The notes beneath the pieces are model-generated. The model had not been told where the DNA came from. It did not search any database and was given only the letters and a program-made list of their open reading frames with translations. Shown here piece by piece: positions 23,111-32,431 of a DNA stretch of 64,000 bases. This DNA comes from Nannocystis sp. RBIL2. Its GTDB lineage: Bacteria; Myxococcota_A; Polyangia; Nannocystales; Nannocystaceae. The first letter of the stretch is position 1; every line of letters starts with the position of its first letter. The stretch lies in NCBI RefSeq assembly GCF_026626745.1, contig NZ_JAPNJW010000002.1, positions 4,426,151 to 4,490,150 on the forward strand. The letters are read 5' to 3'. The position numbers and the translations under genes were made by a program.

Positions 23111-25828
23111 TCAGGCCGCGTTCACGGACGATCCCGGCAGCTCCGCCAGCAAGGCCTCGAGCACCTCCGGCGCGGCGGGTTTGACGATGTGGCGATCGAA
23201 GCCGGCCTCGCGGGCGCGGGCCTTGTCTTCCTCCTGGCCCCAGCCGGTGAGGGCGACGAGGACCGGCTTCTCGCCCCAGGGCTCTGCGCGCATCCGGCGG
23301 GCCGTCTCGTAGCCGTTCATGGTCGGCATGCCGATGTCGAGGAACACCACCTCGGGGCTGAATTCGGCGGCCAGGCGCAGCCCCTCGAGCCCGTCGTGGG
23401 CCACGCGCGTGTCGCATCCGATCAATTCGAGGAACTCTGCCAGGCTGAGCGCGGCGTCGCGGTTGTCGTCGACGACCAGCACGCGGTGACCCGCGCCCTG
23501 CACCGCCTCGCACGCCAGCGCCGGCGGCTCTGCCGGCCGCGAGCTCGACGGGGCGATCGGCAAGTGGACCGTGAACTCGCTGCCCATGTCGAGGCCGCCG
23601 CTCCTGGCCTCGACCGTGCCCCCGTGCATCTCCACCAGTTGTTTGACCAGCGACAGGCCGATGCCGAGCCCGCCTTGCGATCGCTCGTGGGCTTCGGTGA
23701 CCTGCGCGAACAGGTCGAACACGCGCGGCAGCATCTCCGGCTCGATGCCGATGCCGTTGTCCTTGACGCGGACCACGACCTCGCCGGATCGCCGCTCGAC
23801 CGTCAACCATATGTGACCCCCGGGCGGCGTGAACTTGGCGGCGTTGCCCAGCAGGTTGGCGAACACCTGCGCCAGGCGGACCGCGTCGCCCTCGACGCAC
23901 ACCGGCTCCGGCAGCGACTCGACCGTGAGCTCGTGGTGATGGTGCTCGATCAGCGGCTGGACCGTCTCGATCGCGCTCTGCAGCGCCTGCGCCAGCGCGA
24001 CGCGCTCCTTTCGCAGTTCGATCTTGCCGCGGCTGATCCGGCTGATGTCGAGCAAGTCGTCGATGAGGCGCACCATCTGCCCGAGCTGCCGCTCCATCAT
24101 CGCCTGCGCCCGCTCGGCCATCTCCTCGTCGACGCCCGCGCGGCGGACGATCGCCAGCCCGTTGCGCAGCGGCGCCAGCGGGTTGCGCAGCTCGTGGGCG
24201 AGCGTCGCCAGGAATTCGTCCTTGCGCCGATCGGCCAGCCGCAGCGCCTCCGCCTGCCGTTCCAGCAGCTCCTTGGACCGCCTCGCCTCCGTCCAGTCGC
24301 GCATGATCTTGAGGAACCCGTGGTACTCGCCGCCGTCGCGCAGCGGCATCATCAAGCCGCTGCCCCAGAAGCGGGTGCCGTCCTTGCGCAGGTGCCAGCG
24401 TTCGCTGTGGGCCCGGCCGTCTCGCCGCGCCGCGCGGATCTCCTTCTCGGGCACCCCGCGCGCCCGGTCCTCGGGCGTGAACAGGACGGCGCCGTCCTTG
24501 CCGACGATCTCGTGCTCCTCGTGGCCGAAGACGTTGTTCGCCCCCGCGTTCCAGCTGGTCACGATCCCTCGCGCGTCGACGGTGAAGATCGCGTAGTCCT
24601 TGGCGCTCTCGAGGATGAGCCGGAGCCGCTCCTCGCTCCGCGCTCGCGCTTCCTCGGCCTCCTTGCGGGCGGTGATGTCGCTGACGACGCCGAACATGCG
24701 GACGATCTGCCCCTGCGTATCGCGCACCAGCTTCGCGCGCGAGTCGATCCAGCGCCAGCCGCCGCCGGCCAGCGGGATGCGGTACTCGTTCTGGTACTTC
24801 CCGGTGGCGAGGCACTCCGCCACGGCGCAGCGATCGCGTCCCAGGTCGTCGGGGTGGAGCCGCGATTCGTACAGCTCGAACGTGATCGGCGTGTCCGGGG
24901 CGACCCCGAGCAGCTCGCGCGTCAGCGGCGACCAGAAGGCGCGCTGGGTGCGTAGATCCATCTCCCACTCGCCGAGCTCGGCGCCCTCCATCGCCAGCCG
25001 CAGCCGCTCCTCGTGGTGCTGCAGCTGCTCGCGCAGCCGCTCGCGCTCGCTGACGTCGAGGCAGGCCCCGACCGCGCCCCGCACCGCGCCGGCGGCGTCG
25101 AACAGCGGCGCGGCGTTGCCCAGCAGCGTGATCACCGTCTGATCGGGGAGGACCAGGTCGACCTCCACGTCGGTGACCGGCGCCCCGGTGGCGATGGCCA
25201 GGCGCAGCGGCGTCTGTTCCAGCGGGAGCTCCCGGCCCTCGCGCTCGAAGCGGAGCCACCCTCGCTGCTCGGGCGGGAGTCGGGCCGAGATGTTCGAGCC
25301 GGGCGGCAACTTCAGCAAGCGGCAGCCCGCCTGGTTGCCGACCACCTCCCGACACTCGGGGTCGCGCGCCAGCCAGGCCACGGCCGGCATCATATCCATC
25401 AACCGCTCGATCTCCTCGCCGCGCTGCCGCAGCGCCTCCGTCGTCCGCTGCGAGGAGCCTCGGCGCGTCGCACGTGGACGCTCGCACGCCGCGCAGATGC
25501 CGACCGCAGTGGCCGCGAAGATGGCCAGCTCCGACCAGTCGGCGGCGCCGGCCGTCGTCTCCGGCGAGAGCAGCCAGACCCCGCCGGCCGCGGTGCACAG
25601 GAGCGTCGTCAGCAGACCGGGCCACGGGCCGCCGACGATGGCCGAGACGAGCACTGCGGGCACGAACGGCATCAGCGCCGCGCACCCTGGCCCCGAGGAC
25701 GACAGGGCCAGCCAGGCCATCACGGCCCACGCGGCCGCGCCGATCGCCAGAGCGTACAGCATCCATGGGCGGGGGCCTTCCAGGACTTCTCCTCCTGCCG
25801 CATCACCTCGAAGGATCTGTGTGTGCAT
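23111..25828 (-). CDS. Hybrid histidine kinase with membrane anchor, PAS domains and receiver
   Basis: 905 aa from ATG (a TTG 45 nt upstream is less likely). Order: three or four membrane helices (23-115); a PAS-like segment (about 140-265); two PAS/PAC units (about 275-395 and 400-520, marked by GVVSDITARKEAEEA and SAKDYAIFTVDARG); dimerisation H-box FLATLAHELRNPLAPL near 550; HATPase with N box LLGNAAKF, G1 DNGIGI and G2 GGLGIGL; a receiver domain with phosphoacceptor Asp in VVFLDIGMP and the conserved Lys in HIVKP. All catalytic residues are present. It is an orphan: no response regulator is adjacent. The signal is probably sensed through membrane or PAS domains. Confidence 0.93.
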   Translation of the reverse strand: MHTQILRGDAAGGEVLEGPRPWMLYALAIGAAAWAVMAWLALSSSGPGCAALMPFVPAVLVSAIVGGPWPGLLTTLLCTAAGGVWLLSPETTAGAADWSELAIFAATAVGICAACERPRATRRGSSQRTTEALRQRGEEIERLMDMMPAVAWLARDPECREVVGNQAGCRLLKLPPGSNISARLPPEQRGWLRFEREGRELPLEQTPLRLAIATGAPVTDVEVDLVLPDQTVITLLGNAAPLFDAAGAVRGAVGACLDVSERERLREQLQHHEERLRLAMEGAELGEWEMDLRTQRAFWSPLTRELLGVAPDTPITFELYESRLHPDDLGRDRCAVAECLATGKYQNEYRIPLAGGGWRWIDSRAKLVRDTQGQIVRMFGVVSDITARKEAEEARARSEERLRLILESAKDYAIFTVDARGIVTSWNAGANNVFGHEEHEIVGKDGAVLFTPEDRARGVPEKEIRAARRDGRAHSERWHLRKDGTRFWGSGLMMPLRDGGEYHGFLKIMRDWTEARRSKELLERQAEALRLADRRKDEFLATLAHELRNPLAPLRNGLAIVRRAGVDEEMAERAQAMMERQLGQMVRLIDDLLDISRISRGKIELRKERVALAQALQSAIETVQPLIEHHHHELTVESLPEPVCVEGDAVRLAQVFANLLGNAAKFTPPGGHIWLTVERRSGEVVVRVKDNGIGIEPEMLPRVFDLFAQVTEAHERSQGGLGIGLSLVKQLVEMHGGTVEARSGGLDMGSEFTVHLPIAPSSSRPAEPPALACEAVQGAGHRVLVVDDNRDAALSLAEFLELIGCDTRVAHDGLEGLRLAAEFSPEVVFLDIGMPTMNGYETARRMRAEPWGEKPVLVALTGWGQEEDKARAREAGFDRHIVKPAAPEVLEALLAELPGSSVNAA

Positions 25829-26188
25829 TCGGCCGGCGGGCCACGCACAGCGAGGGCAAAGTTCGGTCCGCAAGCGGCAACCGCCGTGCCCGAGCCGCGA
25901 CGAGCTCAGGCATCGCCGACGGTGCGGCCGTTGCGGCGCCCGACAGCGACCTTATCCGCCGCGGACCCGGGCGCCCGGGCCGCTGACTCGCGCGAAGTCG
26001 TGTCCGGCGCGCGAGCCACGGCCGGGCCGGGCGCGCCGCGAGGAGACCGCGGCGCCGGGCGTTCGCTGCGGCGCGAACCCCCAGCGGCGCGGGCTCTCGG
26101 CGACGCGTCGACGTCTTCGCGGCTCGCCCTTCGCGCGACGTGGTCATCCAGCGACGACGGCGCGGGCCGACTCGAGCAAAATGCCTGC
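25829..26188. other. Divergent intergenic region, nothing recognised
   Basis: About 360 bp between the hybrid kinase and a plus-strand lipoprotein. It should carry both promoters. No palindrome, repeat or coding-like stretch was recognised. Confidence 0.4.
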
Positions 26189-27475
26189 ATGTCGACCTCC
26201 GCCGCGCGCCTGCCCCTCCCCATCGCCATCGCCCTCGCGTGCGCGTGCGGGGACGCGAACACCACCGCGACTTCGGACACCGCGTCCCTCACGAGCACCG
26301 GTATCGACACCGGCGAGACGACCGCGCTCGCGACCACGGATTCGCCGGGCACGATTGACAGCAGCGGCGCTCCCCCGACCACCGGTCTCTCGACCACCGA
26401 CGCCACCACCCACGCCACCACCGGCGACCCCACCACGGGCCTCTCGACCACCGACGACACGACCAGCACCACCACCACCACCGGCGGCGACGACGGGCCC
26501 TTCGCCGTCTATCTCGATCCCGCGGGCGACGACGCCCACGGCGGGTCGTCGCCCGACGACGCGGTCCTGACCCTCGCGCGGGCCCACGAGATCCTCGTCG
26601 CTGCGGCCCCCGACCGCGACGTGGAGGTGCGGATCGCCCAGGGCACCTACGTCGGCCAGAGCGTGACCTGGACTTACTATCACCCCGACCACCGGGTCGC
26701 CTTCATGCCTGCCGATTATGCCGACGGCGACGGCATCGACGACATCGCCGGTCGCCCCGTGTTCGACGGCGACGGCGCAGGCGCCCTCCTCACCCTCGAC
26801 GTCGCCGCCGGGGAGGAGACGCACCTCGAGTTCTACTACCTCGAGATCCAGCATTACCTGCATTACGGCCTGTACTTCCGCGGCGATCGCCTCGATCCGG
26901 AGGGCGGCTGGAACGGGGGCAACCGGATCTACGGCGTGTACTTCACCGAGATCGGCAGCCTTCACGTGCCCGGCGAGCAGGGCTACGGCGCGATCGACCT
27001 CGTCAATTCGCGCGCCAACGACATCCGCAACAACCACTTCGTCGCCGTCGAGAACCACGCGCAAAAGGCCGGGTTGATGCACGGCGTGTACATCGCCCAT
27101 CACAGCACGGGCAACCAGATCCGCGGCAATCAATTCACCGAGATCAGCGGCGACCCGATCCGCCTGCGCGACGACAGCAACGCCAACGTCATCGAGGACA
27201 ACACCTTCAGCAACACCGGCAGCGTCGCCTTCTACTCCGACTGGTACTGCGACCCCGAAGCCAACCCGAACTGCACCAAGCCCGGCGGCGAGTGCCCGTC
27301 GTGGCAGAACGAGTTCCGCGACAACGCGCTGCACTGCGGGTACGGCGGCGAGCAGCTCCCGACCTTCTCGTACATCCAGGGCGGCGCCGATTACGTCCCG
27401 CCGAGCTGCCCCGACCACTTCGCCGACGGCTGGAAGCGCCTCTCCACCAGCGGCAACACCACCGCTTGCCCGTGA
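26189..27475 (+). CDS. Surface lipoprotein with Thr-rich linker and parallel beta-helix domain
   Basis: 428 aa from ATG. Signal MSTSAARLPLPIAIALAC with a lipidated Cys near 18. Residues about 22-100 are a low-complexity Thr/Ser/Asp linker (repeats of TTGLSTTDxTT), typical of surface proteins in this bacterial group. The remainder is a right-handed beta-helix: repeating Asn/Gly-rich turns (NDIRNNHFVAVENHAQ, TGNQIRGNQFTEI, NANVIEDNTFSNTG) as in pectate-lyase-like and NosD-like folds. It may bind or cleave polysaccharide, but no catalytic residues can be named. C-terminal Cys pairs suggest disulfides. Confidence 0.85.
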   Translation: MSTSAARLPLPIAIALACACGDANTTATSDTASLTSTGIDTGETTALATTDSPGTIDSSGAPPTTGLSTTDATTHATTGDPTTGLSTTDDTTSTTTTTGGDDGPFAVYLDPAGDDAHGGSSPDDAVLTLARAHEILVAAAPDRDVEVRIAQGTYVGQSVTWTYYHPDHRVAFMPADYADGDGIDDIAGRPVFDGDGAGALLTLDVAAGEETHLEFYYLEIQHYLHYGLYFRGDRLDPEGGWNGGNRIYGVYFTEIGSLHVPGEQGYGAIDLVNSRANDIRNNHFVAVENHAQKAGLMHGVYIAHHSTGNQIRGNQFTEISGDPIRLRDDSNANVIEDNTFSNTGSVAFYSDWYCDPEANPNCTKPGGECPSWQNEFRDNALHCGYGGEQLPTFSYIQGGADYVPPSCPDHFADGWKRLSTSGNTTACP

Positions 27476-27587
27476 CCGCCTGACCTTCGTCTCACAGGGG
27501 TCGAACTCGTGGGCGCGGGCGTCGACCTCGAGAGGAGCATGGAGGTCGCCGGCGGTGGCGATCTGCTGCAAGCCATCGACCAGAAAC

Positions 27588-27658
27588 GGGGCGGACGTCT
27601 CGTTCGGGCTCATGTCGCATCTCGCCGGCGTGAGGCGGCTTCACCCCTCTCCGTGATG
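27588..27658 (+). repeat. 71-bp direct repeat, copy 1
   Basis: Begins GGGCGGACGTCTCG and ends CACCCCTCTCCGTGATG. It differs from copy 2 by three substitutions. The two copies are exactly 120 bp apart in an otherwise gene-free interval. Confidence 0.85.
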
Positions 27659-27707
27659 GACGAGCTCGCATCGGACGGTGAATTCGCGCGCTGAAGCGCC
27701 ATGCCTG

Positions 27708-27778
27708 GGGGCGGACGTCTCGTCCGAGCTCATGTCGCATCTCGCTGGCGTGAGGCGGCTTCACCCCTCTCCGTGATG
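27708..27778 (+). repeat. 71-bp direct repeat, copy 2
   Basis: 68 of 71 positions agree with copy 1. It ends about 140 bp before the start of the next lipoprotein gene. On the minus strand both copies share a reading frame (RRGVKPPHA.EMRHE..RDVRP), but I see no gene there. Confidence 0.85.
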
Positions 27779-27914
27779 CTGCGGGTCTGGCACGGGATAG
27801 AACGAGGCGATGCAGCATGAATTCTCTCCCTCCTCGATCCACCTCGGCGACGCCGTGCGGGCAGCGGCGCATCCTCGCGTCGCATACGGCCTCGCCAGGA
27901 TCGCGTTCAGCGGC

Positions 27915-29009
27915 GTGACACGCCGATCGCTACCCTTCCTCTTCTCGCTCGCCTTCTTCGGCTGCGATGACTCGTCGCCGCCGAGCGTCGAGACGACCAA
28001 AACGCCGCCCCTGCCGCCCGCACCGCCGCCGCGAGCCGCCGACAACCTCGACGAGTACATGTCGTTGTGCGACGGCGGCGAGCCCTTCCCCGCTGCGAAG
28101 CCGTACAAGAAGGGGGCGACGTCAGCGGACATCAGCCGCGTGGTGGCGTTCGAGAAGTACAAGGAGTCCGCCGATCCGGCCTGGCGGCACCTGACGTCTG
28201 CACCGATCGACGCCTGGTCGGCGGAAGACCCGGCGGACGTCCAGCTCGTCGCCTGCGTCGAGGTGTCCAAGCGGCAGCTGCGACGCAGCTGCGAGTTCAA
28301 GGACAGCGCGGGCGAGCAGTTCAAGCTCGACCTCTACGACATGTCCCACGCGGTCCGGGTCGTCGAGGCCGCGACCGGCAAGGTCGTGCTCGAGCAGACT
28401 TTCGAGCTGGGGAACACCGAGGGGTGCCCGGCCTTCGAGCTGTTCGGCAGCAGCACCAGCGACTATCGCGGCGTCGACTACAAGCACAAGCTGATGGCCC
28501 TGCTCGCGCCGTTGCAGCCCGAGGGCGCGAGGCCACCGCCGCCCCTCAGCTTCGTCGAGCTCGCGCGCGTATGCGACGGGGTGGCCTTCCCCGGGACGGC
28601 CCGCTACGACAAGAGCGCCGCGCAGAAACACCCGCTCTACACGACCTTCCGCACCGACGAGTCCGCGCCGCTCACCTTGGCGGCCCCCCCCGAGAACTAC
28701 GACGCGAGCGAGTCGATCGGTGACCCCGCGGCGTACCAGCTCGTCGCCTGCGTCGTCGGCAAGTCCGAGAAGAAGCGGAAGGACTGTCGCTTCGACGGCG
28801 GCGCCGTGGTCGAGCTCCACGAGGGTACTGTCGAGGTCGCTGTCTACGCGACCGCGACCGCCGAGTTGGTCGAGAAGAAGACCTTCAAGGCGACCGGCGG
28901 CACCTGCCCGATGCTCTTCAGCGTCCCGGACGACACCAAACGGGCCGCCTGGCTCCCGAAGATCGAGCCGGCCTACCACAAGTACATGGCCGCGCTCGTG
29001 GGCCCGTGA
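27915..29009 (+). CDS. Lipoprotein with internally duplicated domain
   Basis: 364 aa from a GTG that gives a compact lipoprotein signal (VTRRSLPFLFSLAFFGC, lipobox AFFGC). An upstream ATG at 27810 (GAGG just before it) would add 35 residues and cannot be excluded. A Pro-rich linker follows, then two copies of a module of about 145 residues: each begins with a Cys-bearing FxELARVCDGVAFPG-like element (first copy YMSLCDGGEPFPAAKPY), contains DPADVQLVACVEVSKRQLRR or DPAAYQLVACVVGKSEKKRK, a short Cys-containing strand, and ends in a CP.(F/L)F motif. No family recognised. A perfect hairpin spans its stop codon. Confidence 0.75.
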   Translation: MTRRSLPFLFSLAFFGCDDSSPPSVETTKTPPLPPAPPPRAADNLDEYMSLCDGGEPFPAAKPYKKGATSADISRVVAFEKYKESADPAWRHLTSAPIDAWSAEDPADVQLVACVEVSKRQLRRSCEFKDSAGEQFKLDLYDMSHAVRVVEAATGKVVLEQTFELGNTEGCPAFELFGSSTSDYRGVDYKHKLMALLAPLQPEGARPPPPLSFVELARVCDGVAFPGTARYDKSAAQKHPLYTTFRTDESAPLTLAAPPENYDASESIGDPAAYQLVACVVGKSEKKRKDCRFDGGAVVELHEGTVEVAVYATATAELVEKKTFKATGGTCPMLFSVPDDTKRAAWLPKIEPAYHKYMAALVGP

Positions 29010-29022
29010 CGGGCCCACGAGC
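28994..29022. terminator. Bidirectional terminator hairpin with stop codon in its loop
   Basis: GCTCGTGGGCCCG and CGGGCCCACGAGC form a perfect 13-bp stem around a 3-nt loop, which is the TGA stop of the upstream lipoprotein gene. It lies between two convergent genes. There is no T run, so if it terminates it may need Rho or act bidirectionally. Confidence 0.7.
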
Positions 29023-29041
29023 CACCGTCATGCGTGTCCCA

Positions 29042-29539
29042 TCAGGTCTGGGCCATGGTACGGATGTGCTTCACGAGACCGGGGTGGGCGGCGGCTGCGG
29101 CCTGCAGGGTCTCTTGGGCGGTGCCGAAGGTACGGCTCGCGTCGAGGGTGCGCACCCACGCCTGCATCGGCGCCGAGGCCTCGAAGGAGCCGCGCAATGC
29201 ACCGTTGTCGCCCACGCCGATCGGCTCGACACCACAGGCGATGAGCCAGGCGAAGTCGATCAGGTCGCGACCGAGCACTGCCACCTCGCCGTCGCGGCCG
29301 AGCTTGACGACGGGGGCGTGGTCGACTTCGACCTCGCCCACCAGGTGCAGCGCATACTGACCGCCGGCGCCGTCTTGTACGAAGGTGAAGAACTCCTCGT
29401 CGGCGATGGGCTTTCGCATCCAGTCCGAGGGCCGGTACTCCTGGTTGTATCGCTCGTAGAATTCGAGGTCGCTCACGGTGCAGCGCCCGTTCATGACCCA
29501 GTCGGCGATCTGTTCGACGAGAGAGGGGAAGGCTTTCAT
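29042..29539 (-). CDS. Hypothetical protein, SUKH/SMI1-KNR4-like
   Basis: 165 aa from ATG with GAGG 1-5 nt upstream; upstream in-frame sequence lacks coding character. It reads as a soluble cytoplasmic alpha/beta protein with no signal peptide. The strand pair GGQYALHLVGEVEVDHAPVV followed by KLGRDGEVAVLGRDLIDFAW recalls the core of SUKH (SMI1/KNR4) proteins, many of which are immunity proteins to polymorphic toxins, but the match is weak. No toxin gene is adjacent. Confidence 0.65.
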   Translation of the reverse strand: MKAFPSLVEQIADWVMNGRCTVSDLEFYERYNQEYRPSDWMRKPIADEEFFTFVQDGAGGQYALHLVGEVEVDHAPVVKLGRDGEVAVLGRDLIDFAWLIACGVEPIGVGDNGALRGSFEASAPMQAWVRTLDASRTFGTAQETLQAAAAAHPGLVKHIRTMAQT

Positions 29540-30005
29540 GCCTCGCCGATAGCACGGTCCGTGAGGTCGATGTTCTGTCACGGTGCCTTTTCGGGGCCTG
29601 CCGCGCGTGCGTCCTGGCTGGTTCGAAGCGGTCGACGAGCATATGCCTGGTCCACCATCGCACCACCCCCGACATGGAACCCATCGCGGCGCTTCGACGG
29701 AAGCGGCGATGCGGACCGCCTCGACCTCGAGCAGCTCATCGATCCGCCGCCTCCTGGCGCGAGTGCCGAACGGCGGGCGCCTGAGGTAAAGGCGTCTCTG
29801 TACCTGTCCAACTCGCTGATCGGCCTCGCGTTCCGCCGCGCTTCGTCACCTCGTGCACGAACTGTTCGAGTACTACGAGAGTCGCCGAGGGTTAGCGCTC
29901 AAAGCCGAGTCCGCTGCGGAGGTCGGTCAGCCTGTCTCGACGGCCGACCTCTTCTCCGAGGCGCACAGGTGCTGTGTCGGGCTCCCGGAAGACGGCGGCG
30001 GCCGG
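29540..30005. other. Intergenic stretch with a possible gene remnant
   Basis: About 465 bp. Around 29850-29970 the plus strand is briefly coding-like (HELFEYYESRRGLALKAESA, VSTADLFSEAHRCCVGL) but lacks a start or family and runs into the convergent lipoprotein gene. The rest shows nothing recognisable. Confidence 0.3.
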
Positions 30006-30896
30006 TCACAACACGCAGCGCGGCGTCCCGAGGCGGCGCAGCGTCCGGCCCTCCGGCACGATCAGCTGATAGCGCCCGGCGTCCATGAGGAGGAGCTCGG
30101 CGCGGCCGTCCTGATCGAGGTCGGTCACGCGGTTGATGCTGACCGGGTCGTCGAGGGTCAGGGCCAGCGCGAGCTCGCCGGTCGCGCTCCACCGGACGGC
30201 GAGCGCTGCGAACACGAAGCCGCCGGGGAGGCCCTCTTCCTTCGCGTCGAAGGTCGAGGCGACGGCGATCGTATAGAGCTGCTCGTCGCGGCCGTCGCCA
30301 TCGAGGTCGACCCGCCCGGCGGTGAGCGGGTCGTACCGCGACGCGTGCTCGACGGCGATCCGGCGCGCCTCCTCGGGGATCGACGCGAGCACCTGCGCAC
30401 GCTCGGCGTCGGACGGCTCGAAGTCGGCGAGCGGGCGGATCGCGTCGGCACGCGCCGCCGGCCAGATCTGGAACAGCCCCCAGCGCTCCGCCGGCGCCTC
30501 GACCTCGAGCGCCGGCGCCGGCTCGCAGGTGCTCGAGACGACGCGGCCGAGCACCTTCGCCGTCTGGCCGCCTGCGGCGTTTCTGAAGCCCTCCGAGGCG
30601 ACCTCGTCCCCGACCGCCACGCCGGCGAGGCACCGCTCCGGGTCGCTCTCGAGCGCGCCGCCGAGGTGGCAGGCGACCGGCACCAGGGCGCCGTCCTTCC
30701 CCGAGACGAACAGCACCGTCGAGGCCCTCGCCGGGGCCGCGGGGGCCTCGACGGGCGGTGCGGCCGGCGGGGGCGGTGCCGGGACGTCGGCCGGTCGATC
30801 GCTCGTCGGCGCGGCAGCGTTGCACGACACGAGCAGCCCGACGAGCAGCAGACGCGTGCACGTCCTCGATTCGAGGAGGGCGTCCCGGGCGGGCAT
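30006..30896 (-). CDS. Lipoprotein with FG-GAP/Ca-binding-like DxDxDG repeats
   Basis: 296 aa from ATG. Signal peptide with a lipobox (LLLVGLLVSC, Cys near 25), then an Ala/Pro linker (APTSDRPADVPAPPPPAAPP). The C-terminal half has two Asp-rich loops, DLDGDGRDEQLYTI and DLDQDGRAELLLMD, each followed by a strand, as in FG-GAP/VCBS-type beta-propeller blades that bind calcium. Only two loops are seen, fewer than a full propeller. The middle (EPSDAERAQVLASIPEEARR) is helical. Surface exposure is likely; role unknown. Confidence 0.75.
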   Translation of the reverse strand: MPARDALLESRTCTRLLLVGLLVSCNAAAPTSDRPADVPAPPPPAAPPVEAPAAPARASTVLFVSGKDGALVPVACHLGGALESDPERCLAGVAVGDEVASEGFRNAAGGQTAKVLGRVVSSTCEPAPALEVEAPAERWGLFQIWPAARADAIRPLADFEPSDAERAQVLASIPEEARRIAVEHASRYDPLTAGRVDLDGDGRDEQLYTIAVASTFDAKEEGLPGGFVFAALAVRWSATGELALALTLDDPVSINRVTDLDQDGRAELLLMDAGRYQLIVPEGRTLRRLGTPRCVL

Positions 30897-31011
30897 CAGG
30901 TCGTCCGAAGATAGCGGCTCCGCGCCCGGCAGGCCACCTCCTCCTCAGCGACCAGCCTCATTTCCCCGGCGCCTCGCCAACCGAACAAGTGGCCCTCGCC
31001 CCCGCAGGCAA

Positions 31012-32121
31012 TCACCAGAGGTCGGCCTGGACCTTGACGCCGAGCACCGCGTAATCGTCGAGGTCGGAGGCGTCGCAGTGCGGCAGCGCGTCCCAGCCGA
31101 TCAGCGTCAGCACCGGATCGATCCACAGGCGGTGCATGCCGGTCTGGGGCGAGCCGCCGCGGCAGGTCGCGCCGGTCTCGCCGTAGCCGGCCTCGATGTC
31201 CCAGTTGCTCTGGGAGGTCCAGGTGAAGAGGCCGCCGATCGGGTCGTGCGGCGAGATCTGCTGGCCCGGGACCGTGCGCGAGCCGCCGGCGTGCCACGCC
31301 ATCCACATGAGCAGCATCGGCGTGCGCTGGCTCGGGTCGAGGCCGCGGGTCGCGTTCGAATCGTAGAAGGCGTTGAGCCGGTACTGGCCCTTCGACACCG
31401 CGCCGTTGAGGCAGCCGTTGATGAAGGTGCCCGGGGCGACCTCGATGCTCGGCGTGCCCTTGCCGATCGAGAGCGCGACGTTGGGGCTCAGCACCGAGCT
31501 GAACTTGTACGCGCTGCCGAGCTGGCCGCCCTCGGTCTCGTTCGGGCAGGTGTGGTACCAGCCCTCGAGCGTCTCGTGCTCGGGATAGAGCTCGGTGTCC
31601 GCCGGCACGGCGTCGGTCACGAAGGTGTAGCGGCAGATCGTGATGCTGGGATCGTAGAGGCCGGGGTCGCACTCGGCGTCGGCGATCCTCAGGTGCGCGA
31701 GCTTCCGAGACCCGTCCTCGTACGAGTCGAGGTAGACGTAGAACCTCGCGCCCTCGACGGCCTCGCCGCCGATGATCGTGTTGGTCACCACCGACCGCAG
31801 GCGCAGCTCGCCGTTGTCGCCGACCGCGATCTGGGCCACGCCCTCCGTCGTCCCGCCGAAGATGGCGGTGGCGCCCTCGATGAACACTTCGGCGGTCTCG
31901 TTCTCGACCGGCGTGTTGAACGTCATCGCGATGTTGCTCAGGTAGTGGTCGCCGATCTTCGAGGTGTTGTTGATCGGCGGCGGCGTGCAATCCGGGGTGG
32001 TGCAGCGGAGCGCGACGTCGTCGTCCGCGGCGAACCCCGGCCCTGTCGCGTCGTCGCAGGCGACGCCGAGGATGAACGTGGAAGCGAGGAGGAGAGAGAT
32101 AGTGTTGGTGGAGGTGCGCAT
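31012..32121 (-). CDS. Hypothetical lipoprotein, Cys-rich
   Basis: 369 aa from ATG. Signal MRTSTNTISLLLASTFILGV followed by AC: lipidated Cys near 22 and an acidic tether (DDATG.., DDDVALRC). Mature part is beta-rich with at least eight Cys (RCTTPDC, AECDPG, ICRY, TCPNE, GCLNG, TCRGG, HCDAS), probably disulfide-bonded. The ADDDVALRCTTPDC head resembles other myxobacterial surface lipoproteins such as the ADYC protein at 9919, but the ADYC signature is absent. It is the next minus-strand gene upstream of the FG-GAP-like lipoprotein (115 bp apart) and might be cotranscribed with it. Confidence 0.75.
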   Translation of the reverse strand: MRTSTNTISLLLASTFILGVACDDATGPGFAADDDVALRCTTPDCTPPPINNTSKIGDHYLSNIAMTFNTPVENETAEVFIEGATAIFGGTTEGVAQIAVGDNGELRLRSVVTNTIIGGEAVEGARFYVYLDSYEDGSRKLAHLRIADAECDPGLYDPSITICRYTFVTDAVPADTELYPEHETLEGWYHTCPNETEGGQLGSAYKFSSVLSPNVALSIGKGTPSIEVAPGTFINGCLNGAVSKGQYRLNAFYDSNATRGLDPSQRTPMLLMWMAWHAGGSRTVPGQQISPHDPIGGLFTWTSQSNWDIEAGYGETGATCRGGSPQTGMHRLWIDPVLTLIGWDALPHCDASDLDDYAVLGVKVQADLW

Positions 32122-32431
32122 TGTAGTGCCCGAACTACGTCCGGGAGGGTGATCGGGGACCGCGGATCAATTGCCGCGCGCTCGAGTTTTTTCGCCGAGC
32201 CCTGACGCGAGCGCGAGCGCACGCGCCATCGCGGGCGGCTCCTCGAGCGAAACGGTCGATGGCTGCGTGTCCATGCCTTCGCGGTCAGTCCCCGCGCCCG
32301 CGAGTCTCCGTCACGGGTCCCGTCGATCCTCGCCTGCGCGATGACGCACGAAAGCCGGCCGAGCCCTCACGCCTCCGCCGACCGGCAGCCCGGCCCCGAT
32401 TCGGCCACACTACCGGCGGAGTCGACCTGCC
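32122..32431. other. Divergent intergenic region between lipoprotein and kinase 3
   Basis: About 310 bp with a run of six T in CTCGAGTTTTTTCGCCGAG near 32185, otherwise GC-rich. Expected to hold promoters both ways. No palindrome was recognised. Confidence 0.4.

Noticed and set aside
23189..24955. A 588-codon plus-strand frame.
   Set aside because: Antisense shadow of the hybrid histidine kinase.
27588..27778. Repeat pair considered as att sites of a mobile element.
   Set aside because: Only 49 bp between the copies, with no integrase or tRNA nearby.
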